A stretch of 64,000 bases of DNA from Lunularia cruciata (GCA_948567375.1 OX419762.1:17552001-17616000); one strand, 5' to 3'; shown: positions 11,560 through 26,034, counted from the stretch's first letter. The notes: generated by a model from the sequence alone, not told the origin. Numbers and translations: made by a program.

Positions 11560-13636
11560 ACAATAAAGTCACAGCTGGGTGAATAATGTGCCCCGATATC
11601 GGCTCCCGCCCACCCGGTTGGGCTCGGCTGGGCGGCTTCTTAACCCTAAGGTCAAAAGAATCGTGAGTTGAGTGCGGTCACCCGGCGCGGTCCCAGAGGC
11701 CGGGACTTTGTAGTAATGCGGGGAAAATGGAGGCGGGCGGGCGGGGTTCCTGGGAATGTGGAGAGCCGAAAATGGGAGGAGGAACCCATCGGGCGGTTGG
11801 TTTATATGGAGGTCGCTCGCCCTTTCCATTTGTCAAGTCGATTCACAAGATCTCTCTCCATTGAACTCCCCTCCCTTCAGTCCTCGACAGACAGCAGACA
11901 GAATTCAGACAGACAGACACAGAAGAACGAATAGGTTAGAGAGCCAACCAGAAGTGAACGCGTGCGCGGAGCCGCGCTGAAGCGAAATAGTTACCGAGAG
12001 GAAAGAAAGAGTTTACAGCACGCCAGTGAGAGGGCAAGAGATCAGTTTCCGAGGGAAGACCTGAAGACAGGACGAAGAGGAGGAGGAGAAGGGAGGCCGA
12101 CGCAGCAGCGGAACATCAAAGGAGAGGAGGAAGACAAAGAGGACGCGACCGATCAAAATAAGAAGAAGAGAAGAAGAATTTGTAGAACGAGAACAGCAAG
12201 AAGACAGTATATCTCAGACGAGTGAAGTGTGCTGCAGTTGCCGTGTAGCAGAGCCAGAGCAGAGCAGGCAGAACAACCTAGGCCGTTTACCAGGTTGACA
12301 GACAGACCACTACATTACCATACCACCTGCTTCTTGCCTTGCCTTTACATCTTATTATCTCACCTGCCCAGGCCGGGAATGTATAACTTTTTTCGTTCCG
12401 TCTCGTATCTCGTTTCTTATCTGAGTGCCAGTAGGACCTTTCCCTCTCCCCGCGGCTGGCTTGTCTTTGCTTTCCCCCCCAACCCCAACCCCGCGAGCTG
12501 AACGAACGGACGGCGGATAGGGTTTCTTGCCCTCGTCGCTGGAGCGGACTAGTCCTGTTCACATGAACGCGTATTTTATTTTGTGTTGTTCGTCTTGGTA
12601 GATAGATCCTCTGGGCGTGTCTGCGGTTTCTTGGAGGAAACGGCGATGTGCCTCTCTAGTGTTTAGAGTGGCCTTGAGTTGGCTATGGTTGAGGTCGCAT
12701 AGAGAGAAAGAGGACGAGAGACGGTAGTTGACAGGACGAAGGTTGCCCCCCCAAGACGTAGATCCTTTTTTCCCCCACCCCTGCATCGCCGTTGGACGGC
12801 TAGGGAATTTAGCGCTCTTGAGGAGCGGGTCATAGACGCGGGGAGAGGGCGGGCTCGGCAGGCCTTGTCTTCGCTCTTCGTGGGGATACCTGTTCGGGTT
12901 CGAGAGAGTTTGATCAGGAAGACGCCAAGTGAAGTGAATCAGAATACAGCTAGTTCGGGTTTATTCTATGTTGCCGGAGCTTTAGATTCGCAGCTGAAAC
13001 TTTTGCTGTGCGTACCCATTAGGAGACCCTAGTTTAGGTCTATGCTTTTTAAGTTCAAGAGCTCCACTTTCTTCGATGGGAAGTACTAGGTACAGCCAGA
13101 GGGGTACATGCGGTATTCTCACAGTCTACCCCATGTGTGATAATTTTGTGTTATAATTCGACAAACTTCCCGACCGACTGCGAGTGCTAGAACTCGAAAT
13201 TAGTTGCGCATTTGACGAAGCCATTGTCAACGGTTTACCATTTCACTTCGACGATAAAGGTTAGGACCGAACCCTCTCCTGTACGTGAAGATGGCTCCAG
13301 TCAGGATATTCTTCTGGTGAGCACGGCGTATCTGAGTTCATTAGTGGCCGGCGGTGTCAGTATTTGAGATTGGTAAATTCGTCATAGCGGTGCATGGTTC
13401 CGCTAATTCACTTACGGTCTCTGCTAGAGGATGAACCTGGGCCAAGGGCTTGTCACATATTCCGCTCGCGATTGGGTGTCTGCCTTCCTTCTCATCTGCC
13501 CGTCACAGACTTTTCTCACTGACTTGTATTGTGCCTCCCAACTGCAAAACTGCGGTTGTGGGTACTTGATTTTGTGTATGGCTGTCGCTCACCTTTTGTT
13601 GTGCTGTTATTGTGCCTCCAGAATATAATCAATACA
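11560..13636 (+). other. GC-rich leader region of the ACR gene
   Basis: The interval is clearly richer in GC than the flanks and is purine-biased around 11880-12220, with acag/gaca repeats such as cagacagacagacac. It contains many ATGs and short open frames before the ACR start, so an unspliced 2-kb leader would be full of upstream ORFs. One or more leader introns are therefore likely, though I could not place them. No conserved protein is visible in it. Confidence 0.45.
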
Positions 13637-15944
13637 ATGGATCAATCAAAGGAAACAAATTGGCCCTACTTTGACCCCGATTATGAGAACTTGAGCTCTC
13701 GAATGAATCCGCCAAGAGTGGTCATTGACAACGATACTTGTGAAAATGCGACTTTGATAAAGGTAAGGAATACACTGGCCTACATCTTACTGTGATACAT
13801 GATCGTATGCAATCATTTCTACTCGTACCAGAGCCTCTACTGAGGTGGTTCTTTTTGCAGGTGGATAGTGCCAACACGCATGGTGTCCTGCTAGAGGTTG
13901 TTCAAGTCCTAACGGAACTCGATCTCTCCATCACCAAAGCATACATTTCCTCAGATGGTGGCTGGTTTATGGATGGTGAGTCAGTGCCCGATTTTCTTGG
14001 TCCGCAGCATTTTTCTGTGATGCATCTTGGCAGTTCCCGGTCGTTTAAATTGTGGAAAATTTCTAAGTAGAGCCCAAGGTAATCTGTCCTAGGGTTTCAA
14101 GGTGTTGGACATTAAGATCTAATTGTCATTGCCCTTACTGCTGTGCAGTTTTCCACGTCATGGATCAAAACAAGAAGAAGGTTACTGACGAAAACTTAAT
14201 CGAATACATCAAGCAGGTGAGAAATACTTCGAGCCGAGGTGACTTGCTGTTTAGTCGGACCTCGTGGGGTTGTGGTGGATTGTGTTTACCCTTACTTTCT
14301 AAACAGGTCGAGAAGGAGAACATTAGGACTTACTGAAATTCCTTGTATGCAGAAACTTGGCGCCAACCATCATGATTATGCACCGAATTTTAACCCGGCG
14401 GTGGGGAAGGGTATGTACAAAGCCGTGGGCATCTCCCCAATCGCAGAACATACCGCCATTGAACTAACTGGAACAGACCGACCAGGTTTACTTTCTGAAG
14501 TATCCGCCGTCCTGACTAAGCTGGGGTGCAACGTGAAACATGCTGAAGTATGGACTCACAACATGAGGGTAGCCTGCGTTGTCTACGTGACGGATGGAGA
14601 CACAGGGGGACCAATTGTGGATCCTGATTCACAAACGAAAATACGGGATATGTTGTGTAATGTAATGAAAGGGAATGATGATCGAAGGGTACCTAAGACC
14701 GAGTTCACGATGGGAATCACCAACACAGAGAGGAGGCTTCATCAGATGATGTTTGCCGATCGTGATTTTGACGAGTGTCCTGAGCCAATCAAGAGGGAAT
14801 CTAGCGAAGGGAAGCCGAATATTACGATTCAGAACTGCAAAGAGAAGGGATATTCTATCGTAAATGTTGAATGCACCGACCGACCAAAGTTGCTATTTGA
14901 TACAGTGTGCACTCTTACGGACATGCAGTATGTCGTCTTCCATGCCACGATAAATTCAGAAGGTCCTATCGCTCATCAAGTAAGCAAGATCCCATTCCCG
15001 CTTTAACATTACATCAAGAGCATTACATTTCCATTTGTATGCATTCCATTCGTTGTCGGCTCATTGTGTTTTTCTTGATTTGCGCAGGAGTATTACATTC
15101 GACATATGGACGGGCGGTTCCTTGATTCGGACGCTGAAAAGCATCGAGTCATCAAGTGTCTAGAGGCCGCCATTGAAAGACGCGTTTCTGATGTGAGTTT
15201 CATACAGCTGGTTCCGATAAGAGTCTGGTTTTATAGCCGGGTAACTGGAAGCATGGGTTTAATCGCATAATGTCTACCTTCACTCGAAGTATGAGTAAGA
15301 CTGTTCAGCAGATGCTCGCCTCGTTAGTTTCTTCTCTGTACATCAATCATTTGTTATCACGATAATTAAACCACCGAAGTCAAGCCGTTCGCAGAACGGC
15401 TTCTGCTCCCAGTACTCAACATACTGCAGTCATGAATGGAAGTCACTGTAGTCATGCCTTCTGTTCGGGATTGGACTAGAACCGTAGTATTGACGTCGAT
15501 ACTAGTGGTGATTGTGTGCTTGTTTTTCAAAGGTAACTTCTGAAAATATCCCACTACCGTCATTGTGGTTGCTTGCAGGGTTTGAGGTTAGAATTATGCA
15601 CACCTGACAGAATCGGTCTCTTATCTGACGTCACTCGCATTTTTAGAGAAAATGGACTGTCTGTCACACGAGCGGATGTTGAGACGCGTCAAGACAAGGC
15701 AGTGAACGTATTTTACGTTACAGATGCACATGGAAATCCCGTTGATAGGAGAATTGTTGATACTATGCGCGAGATGGAGATTGGACAAACTTTGTTGCAA
15801 GTCACTGAAGTACCCCGTCTCGCCCGATCTCCACCAACTGAGCCCACCAGAGGATCCAAATTTTCTCTGGGGGGGCTCTTGAAGTCTCAATCCGAGAGAT
15901 TTCTGTACAGTCTTGGGAGTTTGGGTTGGACGCGGTCTTTATGA
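13637..15944 (+). CDS. ACT-domain-repeat protein (ACR family), six coding exons, 468 aa
   Basis: Coding exons 13637-13762, 13861-13975, 14149-14216, 14353-14979, 15088-15192 and 15579-15944 join in phase, all with GT-AG introns, and end at TGA 15942-15944. The product opens MDQSKETNWPYFDPDYENL and carries RVVIDNDTCENATLIKVDS, the family's N-terminal signature. Four ACT domains lie at about residues 37-95, 135-200, 269-333 and 348-424. Repeated cores are TDRPGLLSEV, TDRPKLLFDTV and PDRIGLLSDV. Plant ACR proteins are about 450 residues and resemble the C-terminal ACT part of bacterial GlnD uridylyltransferase. They are thought to bind amino acids and act as nutrient sensors or regulators, but most have no proven biochemical role. 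The C-terminal tail (SERFLYSLGSL) is also typical. The gene looks intact; the start is the first ATG in frame before the signature. Confidence 0.93.
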
Positions 15945-17817
15945 GAGCTGCGCTACAGGCTTGTCTTTGGGAAGCTTTGCGATCAACGCCTAGATTGTTT
16001 TCCGCCAATTGTCGTTAACTGCTCGGTGTCTCGAAGGTCGAAATGCCCATCCGGGGAAGAGATCACTTCGGGAATAGGATATGTGAGGCTTTTCCTACAA
16101 CTTCCTCACGGTTCCTGGTTATATGTAGATCGTGGGTCTTCCTACGCAACTTGACGTATGTACAGCAGGTGGGGAAGACATTCTGGTAAGATTATTGTGC
16201 GAAGCTGCAACGCTTTAAACTTGGCCGAACATAGCAAGGAGATAGTCATCTCTAGATGGTCACACGATGGGTTACGACCCTGAGCAGTGGCTTGTCGCGT
16301 TTGGCCTTGCTTGCTCTGTATATATTTCACACTCTATTGCAAGCTGGACACATCTGTGCTTCTTCTGGTTCACTTATATGTACATTTTTCCTGTTACTTG
16401 TTTACTTCAGCTTCAGCTTGTATCACGGTTCACTTCAGTTCAGTTCAGTTCATGTCTACGCAGCATTTCTCTCTCCTATTATCCAGCGGAAGAGATGGAC
16501 TTCGTCTCCTGTGTTTCAAGAATCTTGGTCGTCATAATGCCCGTTATCACAAGTGAAACACGTAGGGAGTAAGGAATTCTTTAGCGTCTTCAGTGGCAAC
16601 TTCATGATCTACTTTTATTCGGCCGTATGTGGTTACTATCTGAGTCTATATTTGCACTCGAGTGTTTTAATGATTTCGGCTCTCATCCTTGTAACTTATG
16701 GCGTGTGATATGTTTTTCCTGTTGCACATAATTGTATATTTTCGTAGGAATTTGAAACACGACGTTCTCTTTAAGTAGATACCCAGCGTTTTCCATGTTC
16801 ATCCTTGTAGATAATGGGTTTTGTGGACAAGAGCTTTCATCCCATCTCCTTGGTTCTTGATTGCGTTGTGCCGTAGCTTTCTTGGACAGAAAGCGGAGTT
16901 CCCATGCTTGGCTTTTGCTTCTATTTAGTTCTTGAAAGGGTTTCCAGCTGTTTGTGTTTTGTTTATTTGTTATTCCAGAATGAGAGTTGACCTTCCATTC
17001 ACTAGCAGCAATCTGTGCATTAGCAGAGGTGAAATTTCGCCACAGCTGACAATCTCTCCTTGGCGGTCGAGTTCTTATCCATGCGCTCAATCTGAGTATG
17101 TGAACCTGGGTTCTCTGCCTTGACCCAATCACGAGTTATCAAGTATCTTTCATCTGCACGATACACACATATCAGGCCGGGAACTATCAGCAGTATCCTC
17201 AAGGATAACCCTGGTCTGACAAATCTATCAAATGTCTTGAGACGGAACAGAGGATGTAGCCACTCGGTATCGTCCGTCTCATCTCCTTAGAGGGGACATG
17301 CACTTTACCGCACCGTCTCTACCTTGCCAGTCTCATCTTTACTTTTCATCTTTCGCAGCGTTCTGATTGTAAATATTTATTCCTCTTCTGGCCACCTGCC
17401 GATGACATCTCATCTTCCTAGTTGCATTTGGTCGGGACCACCCGTTGCATTATTAGCACAATCCCGCCCGATGGTCTTTTTGCCCCCGGCAACTTGTGGT
17501 TTTGGAATCAGCTCGTCCTTACGTCAGCACTGGACAACGAGAAGTCCGCCCCCGAGGCAGGTTGATAGCTGTAAATGCATTGTCCGAGCCTTCACTTCTT
17601 GTTCGGCGCAACCAGGTTCCCTTAGTCACTCCGCGTCAGCAGTATTCGGCGGTTCATTAACCTCCCTGACTACGTTACCACAATACGGTAACCCGGTATT
17701 ATCCAATCCGCGAACTCAGACGAGCTGACGTGGTATCTCACCGAACGGCCTGCCCTGTCTGCCCACTGTGAATACGTTCTCACTGTAAACTTCACTTATC
17801 TACCTGAGAAGACAGAG
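15945..17817. other. downstream region of the ACR gene
   Basis: This should include the 3' untranslated region. At about 16430-16452 a short ttcag/cttcag repeat tract occurs. An open frame at 17324-17728 (134 codons, GC-rich) has no recognisable motif, and its strand is uncertain. No second gene is supported. Confidence 0.4.
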
Positions 17818-17912
17818 AAGGCGACCGCGTAGAGAAAACGAAGGGTGGGAAGACCCCATCAAGCCGTACAAGGGAGAGACCAAAAAGGTGAAATGGACTT
17901 AAGCCCCATCTA
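17818..17912 (-). mobile_element. 3'-end remnant of the 59.5 kb LINE family
   Basis: The words aaggcgaccgcgtag, gaagggtgggaagacccc, atcaagccgtacaaggg, gagac, aaaaaggtgaaatg and aagcccca follow the same order as at 59515-59600. This copy also includes the aaggc-accgcgtag block that lies at the very 3' end of the element, so it helps to fix that boundary. Sense is on the minus strand. Confidence 0.75.
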
Positions 17913-18439
17913 CTTGAGAACACCACATTGCTTGCAACTACCATTTCTCAGACGTTATTCTTTCTTATCACACCGTTAATTGCCATAAGTGTTTATGTCT
18001 GTACCTGATTTCTATTGTAAACTCTGAAAATTCTTCCCTTCGTGGAAAGCATCAATCTACAAAATCCAAAGGGAGATCACGAATGTTATAATATTGTAGT
18101 GTAAAGTTAATGTAGGAAGCTCCAATCTCAGAAGTTGCCCAATTAGAGGTCTTTCACTAATACAGAATCGGTGCAGTTTTTAGAAACGTATTCCTAAACT
18201 CTTTAGAACTAGAGAAGACGACCACAACAATATAAAAAAGTCTCTCTGAAATTTGAAGTTGCTTTAGCATAGTTATATGATAATTACATTCTAGTAAAGT
18301 ATGTAGACATGTATTCACTGGACGTGAAATATGTAGAACTCTAAAAGTCGCTTACTATTCACGCGGACGCTTTTCCCAACACTAAAAGAGGAGACTAACC
18401 CTTTTCTTCTTACAGTTTTTATACGATGTCTTTAGTATG

Positions 18440-18830
18440 GAGTTGTTCTTGTGATACGCGCTCTTCTAATGTGTTGGAAAATTATCTTTAGGACTTCCCA
18501 AATGTAAATTTTCTTTTCAACACATTTATTTTCTAGCGTAGAAACTGAGATTGGTTGCAAGTATTTCCTCGTGTGAGTTATTTGGAAAAGACGTTACCAC
18601 GCGATACACGTTTCCACTGCCGTTAACTACTTGAAAATTATTCGGACTCCCTAACTATAATCACTGCTTGTTTCGAACAAGCCAAATTTATTTATTGGGA
18701 ATATTGTCTAGCATAAATCATTTTAAAGGAAAAAATGTAGAATAAAAATTTGATTGTACTTGACTTGGAAAAGAAGTCGTAGATTCCCATATGTAAATAC
18801 ATTTTTCACCGCTCGTTGAGCATGAAAAAT
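18440..18830. repeat. diverged tandem repeat, period roughly 150-175
   Basis: Elements such as gaaaattat, gatacgcg/gatacacg, tctagcgtaga/tctagcataaa and ggaaaagacg/ggaaaagaagtcg recur in similar order two to three times. Copies are too diverged for exact borders. Confidence 0.35.
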
Positions 18831-19530
18831 TTATGATTCCTCGGAAATACATCTTTCTATCAATAGTAATATTACGCATACAATGCTTTCACAATGTAAT
18901 TAGTCTAATAATAACTGTTTGTATAAGAAGGAAGATAACTCTTTGTAAAAAGTTCAAACTTCAAGTGCGGAAGATTTCTCAAAGTATGGATTTTATGCCG
19001 GAAAATAGAAATCATTCAAGTAAATCACACAAATATTTTGGTTATTCTAATAATCAGTCAATCTACATATATATAGAAGTTTCGTGTAATAATATATCTT
19101 ATTAACTTGTGGATCATAATAACTCTGTAATACAAGAAATATCTTTATATAATCTATAGACTTGTACATTAAATATATTTAGAAAACAAGTAATGAAGAT
19201 AGAAGGGAAGAAAGGGTCCACAAAATCAATCGACTGAAATAATCATTACTAATTAGGAGAGACCTTGTTAATTATATGTTTTTGGATTAAAACTATGCTG
19301 CTGATTTTCTAGCCAAGTTACACAATCTCAATCTCAATGAAGATTCCTTCACACATTTCAACCGCGATTCTTAGAAAAGTTGATTTTCAACTTTATTTTC
19401 AAGTACCATATCAGATCACTCCCTAGTAAGATAGTTCTTGAGTACCTTTTAATTTCTCTTATTTAAATTTGCTTGGTATTCTACAAATATCTTCTAGAAG
19501 TGTCTAGTGTAATGTATGACAAGCGTTGTC

Positions 19531-19561
19531 AAACTTTACCATAGTAAGTATGGTAAAGTTT
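19531..19561. repeat. perfect 13-bp inverted repeat, 5-base loop
   Basis: Arms aaactttaccata and tatggtaaagttt surround gtaag. A further tatggtaat follows. No transposon context is seen. Confidence 0.7.
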
Positions 19562-22500
19562 CATTTATGGTAATATTCCATTTACTAATATGCATCTTCA
19601 TCGTGTGTTCCAGTTCTAAGTTGATGAAGCTTTCTAAGCGATGTAAATAAGAACAGAGTGATCCTGGTTGGCTTGGTGAAGTATGAGAATGTTAAAGCAT
19701 AAAAGTAAACTACTTAGGATTGCATCAGAGATGTGAGTGAGTTAAAAATATCCTTTGAGTCTAATAACCCATCATTTCCCTGTCTCTTAGTTTAAAATTT
19801 ATGAAAGATAGATAAGTGGTAATATGGTATTATATACAGTATATATATTTTATAAAAACTAGTCAACCATTCAAATCTGTAAAAAACCATTAATGCCTAC
19901 AAATGTTGTCCGTTATATGATACTTTGATCTTTTTATCTAACATTTGTATGCCTTTGGATGAAAACATCTTACCTAAGATTTACTCATTCTAAATTTATA
20001 GATTTTGTTTCTTCAATAAATATTCTAGAAATATTATTTGCTATAGTATGTAAATAGTAATCTCTTCATATATTATTATAACTCATATATTCTATAATAC
20101 CTACATATATGTATATATATATAATCATCTATAGGATTGTGATACATCTTATCTATGAATTCTAAAGGCATTACATAAATAAATAAAAGCATAAACTGAA
20201 AACCCATTTCAAAGACCTAGACAACATAAGAGCTTGACTATAATCATCATATCACAAACACTATATTTAGCAAAAGTTAAACATCCTTGTTATATTTATA
20301 TTTAATCTTGAATAGCTAGATTGAAAAAAAAAGTCACTCTCTTTTTCCTCTGGATTTATCATAGATTTACAAAACTATATCACATGATATCTTTCCAATT
20401 AGTGCTATTAAGATTCTTTTAATTTAGAAAAATTAGAAAAAAATTCCATGAGTTAAAAAAAAAACTAATTCGAAGTTGTTCAGACTCCTTATAAAGCAAT
20501 AGATAGGTCTATGAAAATCCTAGAGTTGATGAACATTTTTTTTAAATTACATTCCTCAATACAAGGCAAGGTAAATCTCTTGAATATATAAATCCATCAA
20601 AACTTGTGAAATTCCAAGCACTGCACTAGAATCAAATGTCTTTCGCTCTTCTTAATAAACTTTCATGATTGATTTGGAGTGATCTAAAATTCAAACACTA
20701 ATATCATCTCCTTTACAACTGTTATATATATTATGTTCCCGAGAGAGAGTTGTGAGAGTAGATCCTTTTCAAGTGTTATATAAATCAAAGTAAGGATTGT
20801 TATTATATATAACATCTATATTTGTTATTTCAACCAATTAATATTAACATAATGATACTAAATTCATAACCCTAAGATTAAAAATTGAATGTTTGTGACT
20901 CCTCATACCCTTGCCTTATATTTAGAGGCATCAAAGTAGGAGTTTAAAAAGTAGACCCTTTTTACTTTATTTACATCCACAACACATCTATTTTAAAGTA
21001 GTCTAATAAAAATCCCTATCTCCTTGTCAGTTTTAATAACATTAAATTTTTTGAATCTATCAAAATCTTACAAGGATAATTCCAATTAATACTTTGAATA
21101 AAAAAGATATTTGTATGCATAACTCTTTGTCTATTGAAATAAATAGTTTCACAAAGTTGCTCAACTTATCCTACTTAGCATATCTCTTAATAAAATGCTT
21201 TTTAAAATGTTTAACCTTTGCAATTAGTTTATATAGTACAAGTTAGAGAATCTATAAAAATGTTCAAGGAATAAAAGAATTTATCTGTTTAAATCCATCT
21301 TGCAGAGCATATTTTATATTTTAGGATTGCATCTATGACAAGCATATGTTGTTTCAGTAGGTGGAGTTTTTACATATGCTTTAAAGAGAAAAATAATTAA
21401 TTTTAAATGACATGTAAATAGCTTTTTTAACTTGCTTCGGTTCTTTCTAGTAATCCCCATATATGTCTTACAACCAACTTGTAATCTAATGTTCAAGTTA
21501 AACATTGAATGACGATTGTAACAATACAAAACAAAGTAAGAAGGTAAAGAATTGAATTAAATAATGATCTTCTTAAGGTAAAGCTCTCAAACACCTCCAA
21601 TATACAAGGCTTTGCTTACTAAAATGCTTAATATATATGCTTCTAGGTTGTAAATGTGTAAAACTTTGCAAGAAGTACTTTGGAATATAAGCATTTCATT
21701 TCACCAAAAATAACAAACTTTATTAGTTTGAGCATCTATTTAACTACTCTGTGGGCTTTGGATCAAGTTGTACTCCCAACTCAATGGTTCGTATGTTTGC
21801 TATTAGAATTGGTTACTTGTATTTACTATGAACAAGTCAATAAAGACTCTAGAGTTTGGATTCCTTGTTTGATAGTTTACTAATCTAAAAAAATAAATCT
21901 ATAGAATCTAATGGATTCTAGTTATATTTTGTTATGGCATGTAATTCTTTACCCATGGATTGTAGGTGATTTAGAATTGTTTCAATGCACACCACTAGAT
22001 ATAGAGCAAAGGTCAAGGTCTATATCTTACTCCATAGATGTTTATTATGCTTGAGGTTATGGATAATCCATAGCACTATCCTTTTCATACTTTCCACAAC
22101 TTGACAAATTTGCTCTTTGGCTGATTATCATCAACTACCATGTAAACAAATTCCCATCTTATATTCCATAACATGGAAATCAAGGTCTCTAGTCTTTAAC
22201 ATTCCCATCTTAAGCTTAGTATTTTGGAAATCAAGGTCCTTTTTGTGTGATTAAGATGCTAGTATAGCAATTTCAAGAAAGAGTGACAGTTGTAGATGGT
22301 TACTGATTTTTTTATATTTTTAAAGGAGAAAATAAATATATCATGTACTTATTTCAAGCAAAATAAGAATTAGTGATTTAAGAACAAAAATTACTCAACA
22401 AGCTTTTCCTTAAATACTTTATAGCTTTTCCTTTGATACTCATCACGCTTTTCCTTCAATTAATTATAAAATCAAAGATACATTTGCATTGTAAATCCCT

Positions 22501-25443
22501 GGATAATGGGTAAATTTAGACTTGAAAGCTATAAGATACAAGATATTTCAATTATTTTCAAATCTGATATGAATACCAAGGCAACACATCAAAATTGAAA
22601 TTAGTTATTAGTTTATTGGCAATATGCTCTAACACCCACTACCATTATTCTTACTAAAATTAACCTTAATTTATTAGAAGCTTGAATAAAATGTTAATAT
22701 CTTTTAATACTTATAATATAGTATTTTTTCACAAATATAATATTTTTACCTATATGAATTCTAATGCAATGTATCAAGCAACACTAGAAAAATTTATTGT
22801 GTTCTTCTCTACTTCCAGATACAAAATATTCAATATTTACCAATTATATGAGATAAAAATTGCATCAGATCTATAGGAATAAGCACTACAAGAAAAGCAA
22901 GTGTCAATATATTTGTGTTGATAAAAATTAAAATTAGGATGTGAACAGTTTTTTGAACTCTCACTAATAAGAAGGAATCACATAAAGAATTATGTGGTTG
23001 CTTACTTGGATATCTCAATTCAGTATGAATACCGTATATTTCTAGCATCATTAATATATATGGGTAATTTTTTTAATCATAATTTAGTGATTCATTTTAA
23101 ATAATCATTTAATCTCTTGGTTTTAGACTTAATAATATTATCAAAGTTAATTATATAATCTCTTGTGCTTATTTTCCCACTAAAATGTTGTTGAATTTGT
23201 AAGTATACTTGATTTGATTATAGTAGCACACTACAAAATTCATTGCGTGTGATAAGTATCTACTAAGATATTTGATGTATTATAACACAATTTGAACCAT
23301 CCAAATATTTCCCCCCACGTGTTTCATTACTCTTCTAGTTCCTCTAACTTCTAGATCTAAAATAACAAATTAAATTAAATAATTATCTTTTTTATCTTAG
23401 ACTATGATTTTTAAAATAGAGTATTAATGGTTTATCTTCAACAGAGGCTTTGGAAACTAAACACTTTAACCAAGGTAAGTTATACGTTCTTAAAAAATCT
23501 ACCATCTAAGCCAAGTCTTGCTATTAAAAACTATCATGATATACAAAATATAGACTATATAGAATAATAGCTAAACATATAATATGAGTAAATACAACCA
23601 ATACAAGATATTGACGCAAATGGATCACATACACCATCCATTTATAATTGTTATGATTGAATAAGTATACAAATATATCTTCTAACAAAATTAAAAGAAT
23701 AAATGGTTAAGACAAAGGAGAGTTAGAGTGCAAACAACTTAGTAAAAGCAACTGTGATAGGTAAATGCATTATGATTGTTATTTTAGATAGGTTCAAGCT
23801 CAAAGAAGCTACAAGATATTTTAACAAGTTCCTTAATATTTTCAAGAAATTTGTTGTATCTTGTACTACTAAATCTAGCAAGAGGTTCTCATGACATCAC
23901 AAAATATTTGACATTTTTTGTAGGTGATGAGTCTTCATTGCAATACAATTTATCTTTTGATGAACTTGTTTTCTATACAAGTATCAGAATATAAAATACA
24001 TAAAAAGTGGAGTATTGAAATGAAGCTTTATATAAAAAGTGACAAAGAGGAACTACTTATAGGTAATCTTCAACTATAACTATTTTAATTCTCAAAATTA
24101 TAAATTTCAAAGAAATCCCACCTGAATTCAATATATATTATTTATAAAATCATCAAAGAATTGAAAACCAACGTTTTGATTACCATGATTATCTGGTATG
24201 CATCTACATTAGAGAAATGGATCAATATGTAAAGTTTATAAAAGATTGCATGAAATATGTATAGGTAAATGTGTACAAAATGTATAGGACATGTGCTCAT
24301 AGAAAAGAGATGTGGTTTTTTTATAAATCTATTATCATGTTTATAGGTATAAAAAACTACAAATTAAATATTTAAAATTATTCAAATCTTGAGAAAAGTT
24401 AATACAAGACATACATTTTGATATGTCTTTTGATGTACACTTTGTTAGGCTTGAAACTTGCCAAAATAATTTATTAAATGGTAAAAATTATATAATTTTC
24501 AATTTAAGAGAAATATAAGTTATTTTTTCCTTTCTATTACATTAAACTGTGAAAAAATTATGTTTTTCCTTACTTTCCCTTTAAGTTGAAAAAATTATTA
24601 AATATTATCATATGTTGGTCCTAAAATCACACAAACTTCCATATTATCATCATTAAAAAATTTTGTCTGAGTTCATATGATTTTTTTATTCATATCATAC
24701 ATATCCCCTCAAAGTTGTCATTTGATTTCTAGTCTTCCCTGATTTACTTGGATGTACTATCAATCATTATACAGTGAATAGTGGCAAGGGTGGTGGTGTT
24801 ATCAAAGACTAAAATTTAATCCTTATCATTTTATGAGTATCTAATAAGCAGTCATATGTTACTATTACCTTTGTTATCATCTTTATTCTTAAATAGCTTT
24901 GATAAATAGTATAATTTAATACTATCCTTTTTGGCTGTATAATCACTAACTGAAATTGCTAGCACCTTGTTGACTAGTTGTCCAAATCAGCTTTGTTCAT
25001 CAACATTGAGTAATAGCTAAATTCACTTTCACATTTGATTGCACAAGCTTCTAGACTCAAATAGTCTTACTAAGGTATTAAAATTTAGCCAACAAGCCTT
25101 ACTAAAGCTTTGTTACTCTCAAATAACCTAGCCAAAGAAATTGAATAGATAAATTTACATTATTTGAATAGTAAAAAATAAAGCTAGTATATTGTATTTT
25201 GTTTTGAATATAAGCTTGCAAGCCTACTAGCTATACAAAGTTTATGAAAATATCCTTCATGCACTATATTTTACCTTGAGCAAGTTTGTTAATGCCTTGT
25301 GTAAATAATTAAATCTTTGATACTTCATGTTTTCATTGGAAATTTGATGACAAGGATAAAGAATCCTGATTTTTTTTACAAGAGTCTTCTTCTGAAGTGA
25401 AGGAAGTTAAAACAATGTTGAATGAGCCTTTTGACTTGGTTCT

Positions 25444-26034
25444 TGTAATACCATATTATCTAGAGGTGAAAATTGACTTGATAACATCTAGAAGGATGTT
25501 GTGTATGATGGGCTAGGTAGATCAAAAAGAGATGTCACCAAAAGAGTACTTATACTAATAGAGCAAAAGCCAAAAATAGCTTGATAACTTTTTAGCTAAT
25601 TTTGGAGGCCTAAACAAATGAATTAGGCCTTGAAAATGAAATGATTCACTCTCCTTTGGGAGAAGAGGCATTGCTATTCCCCCCTCCCTTCTTGTGGGTT
25701 GTCTCATAGAGAGCTTTCCAATGGTACCTCGTCCACATGATTTTGAGCTTCTTACAAGAATATTCCCTACAAATTCCCTCATGTCAAACCTGTTTGACCA
25801 AGTAGGTAAGACAAGGACAGACATATCACCCATCCAGTGAACAAGTCCCGGTTCAGCTTGTGCACATGTCACCAATCATTGTATCTAATCCAAGTGTGGA
25901 GCTTCCTTTGATGGAATCCTCTTTGCTATATAATAAATAGAAGGTGCTCCTTTGGGGCATCAGGGTATTGAGATGAAGTTTGAGATTTCTTGCTTGTATC
26001 TCTTGGAGAGTTATCTTGTCCTTGAAGTATTATA
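25444..26034 (+). mobile_element. LTR copy 1 (about 591 bp)
   Basis: It begins TGTAATACCA and ends GTATTATA (GTATTACA with one C-to-T change), giving the inverted ends expected of an LTR. It shares long diverged similarity with the LTRs at 31279 and 37465: the ataacatctagaa block, caccaaaagagtactt, aggccttgaaaa, agagctttccaatggtacc, gacatgtcaccca and tggggcatca. A TATA box (gctatataataaa) near 25926 lies just before ggtgctcctttgggg, a likely transcription start zone. Paired with copy 2 it could bound a full element. Confidence 0.75.

Larger units (their letters stand above)
17913..25443. other. AT-rich, gene-poor desert
   Basis: Composition drops sharply after about 18.2 kb and open frames are short and without motifs. 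I found a 13-bp hairpin at 19531-19561, a loose tandem structure at 18440-18830, and a duplicated phrase at 22140-22245 (attcccatctta ... ggaaatcaaggtc, spaced about 64 bases). No gene, RNA gene or intact element is supported. The stretch is probably decayed transposon DNA. Confidence 0.5.

Noticed and set aside
17324-17728. 134-codon GC-rich open frame downstream of the ACR gene
   Set aside because: No recognisable motif and no promoter or splice context; several frames are open here because of composition.
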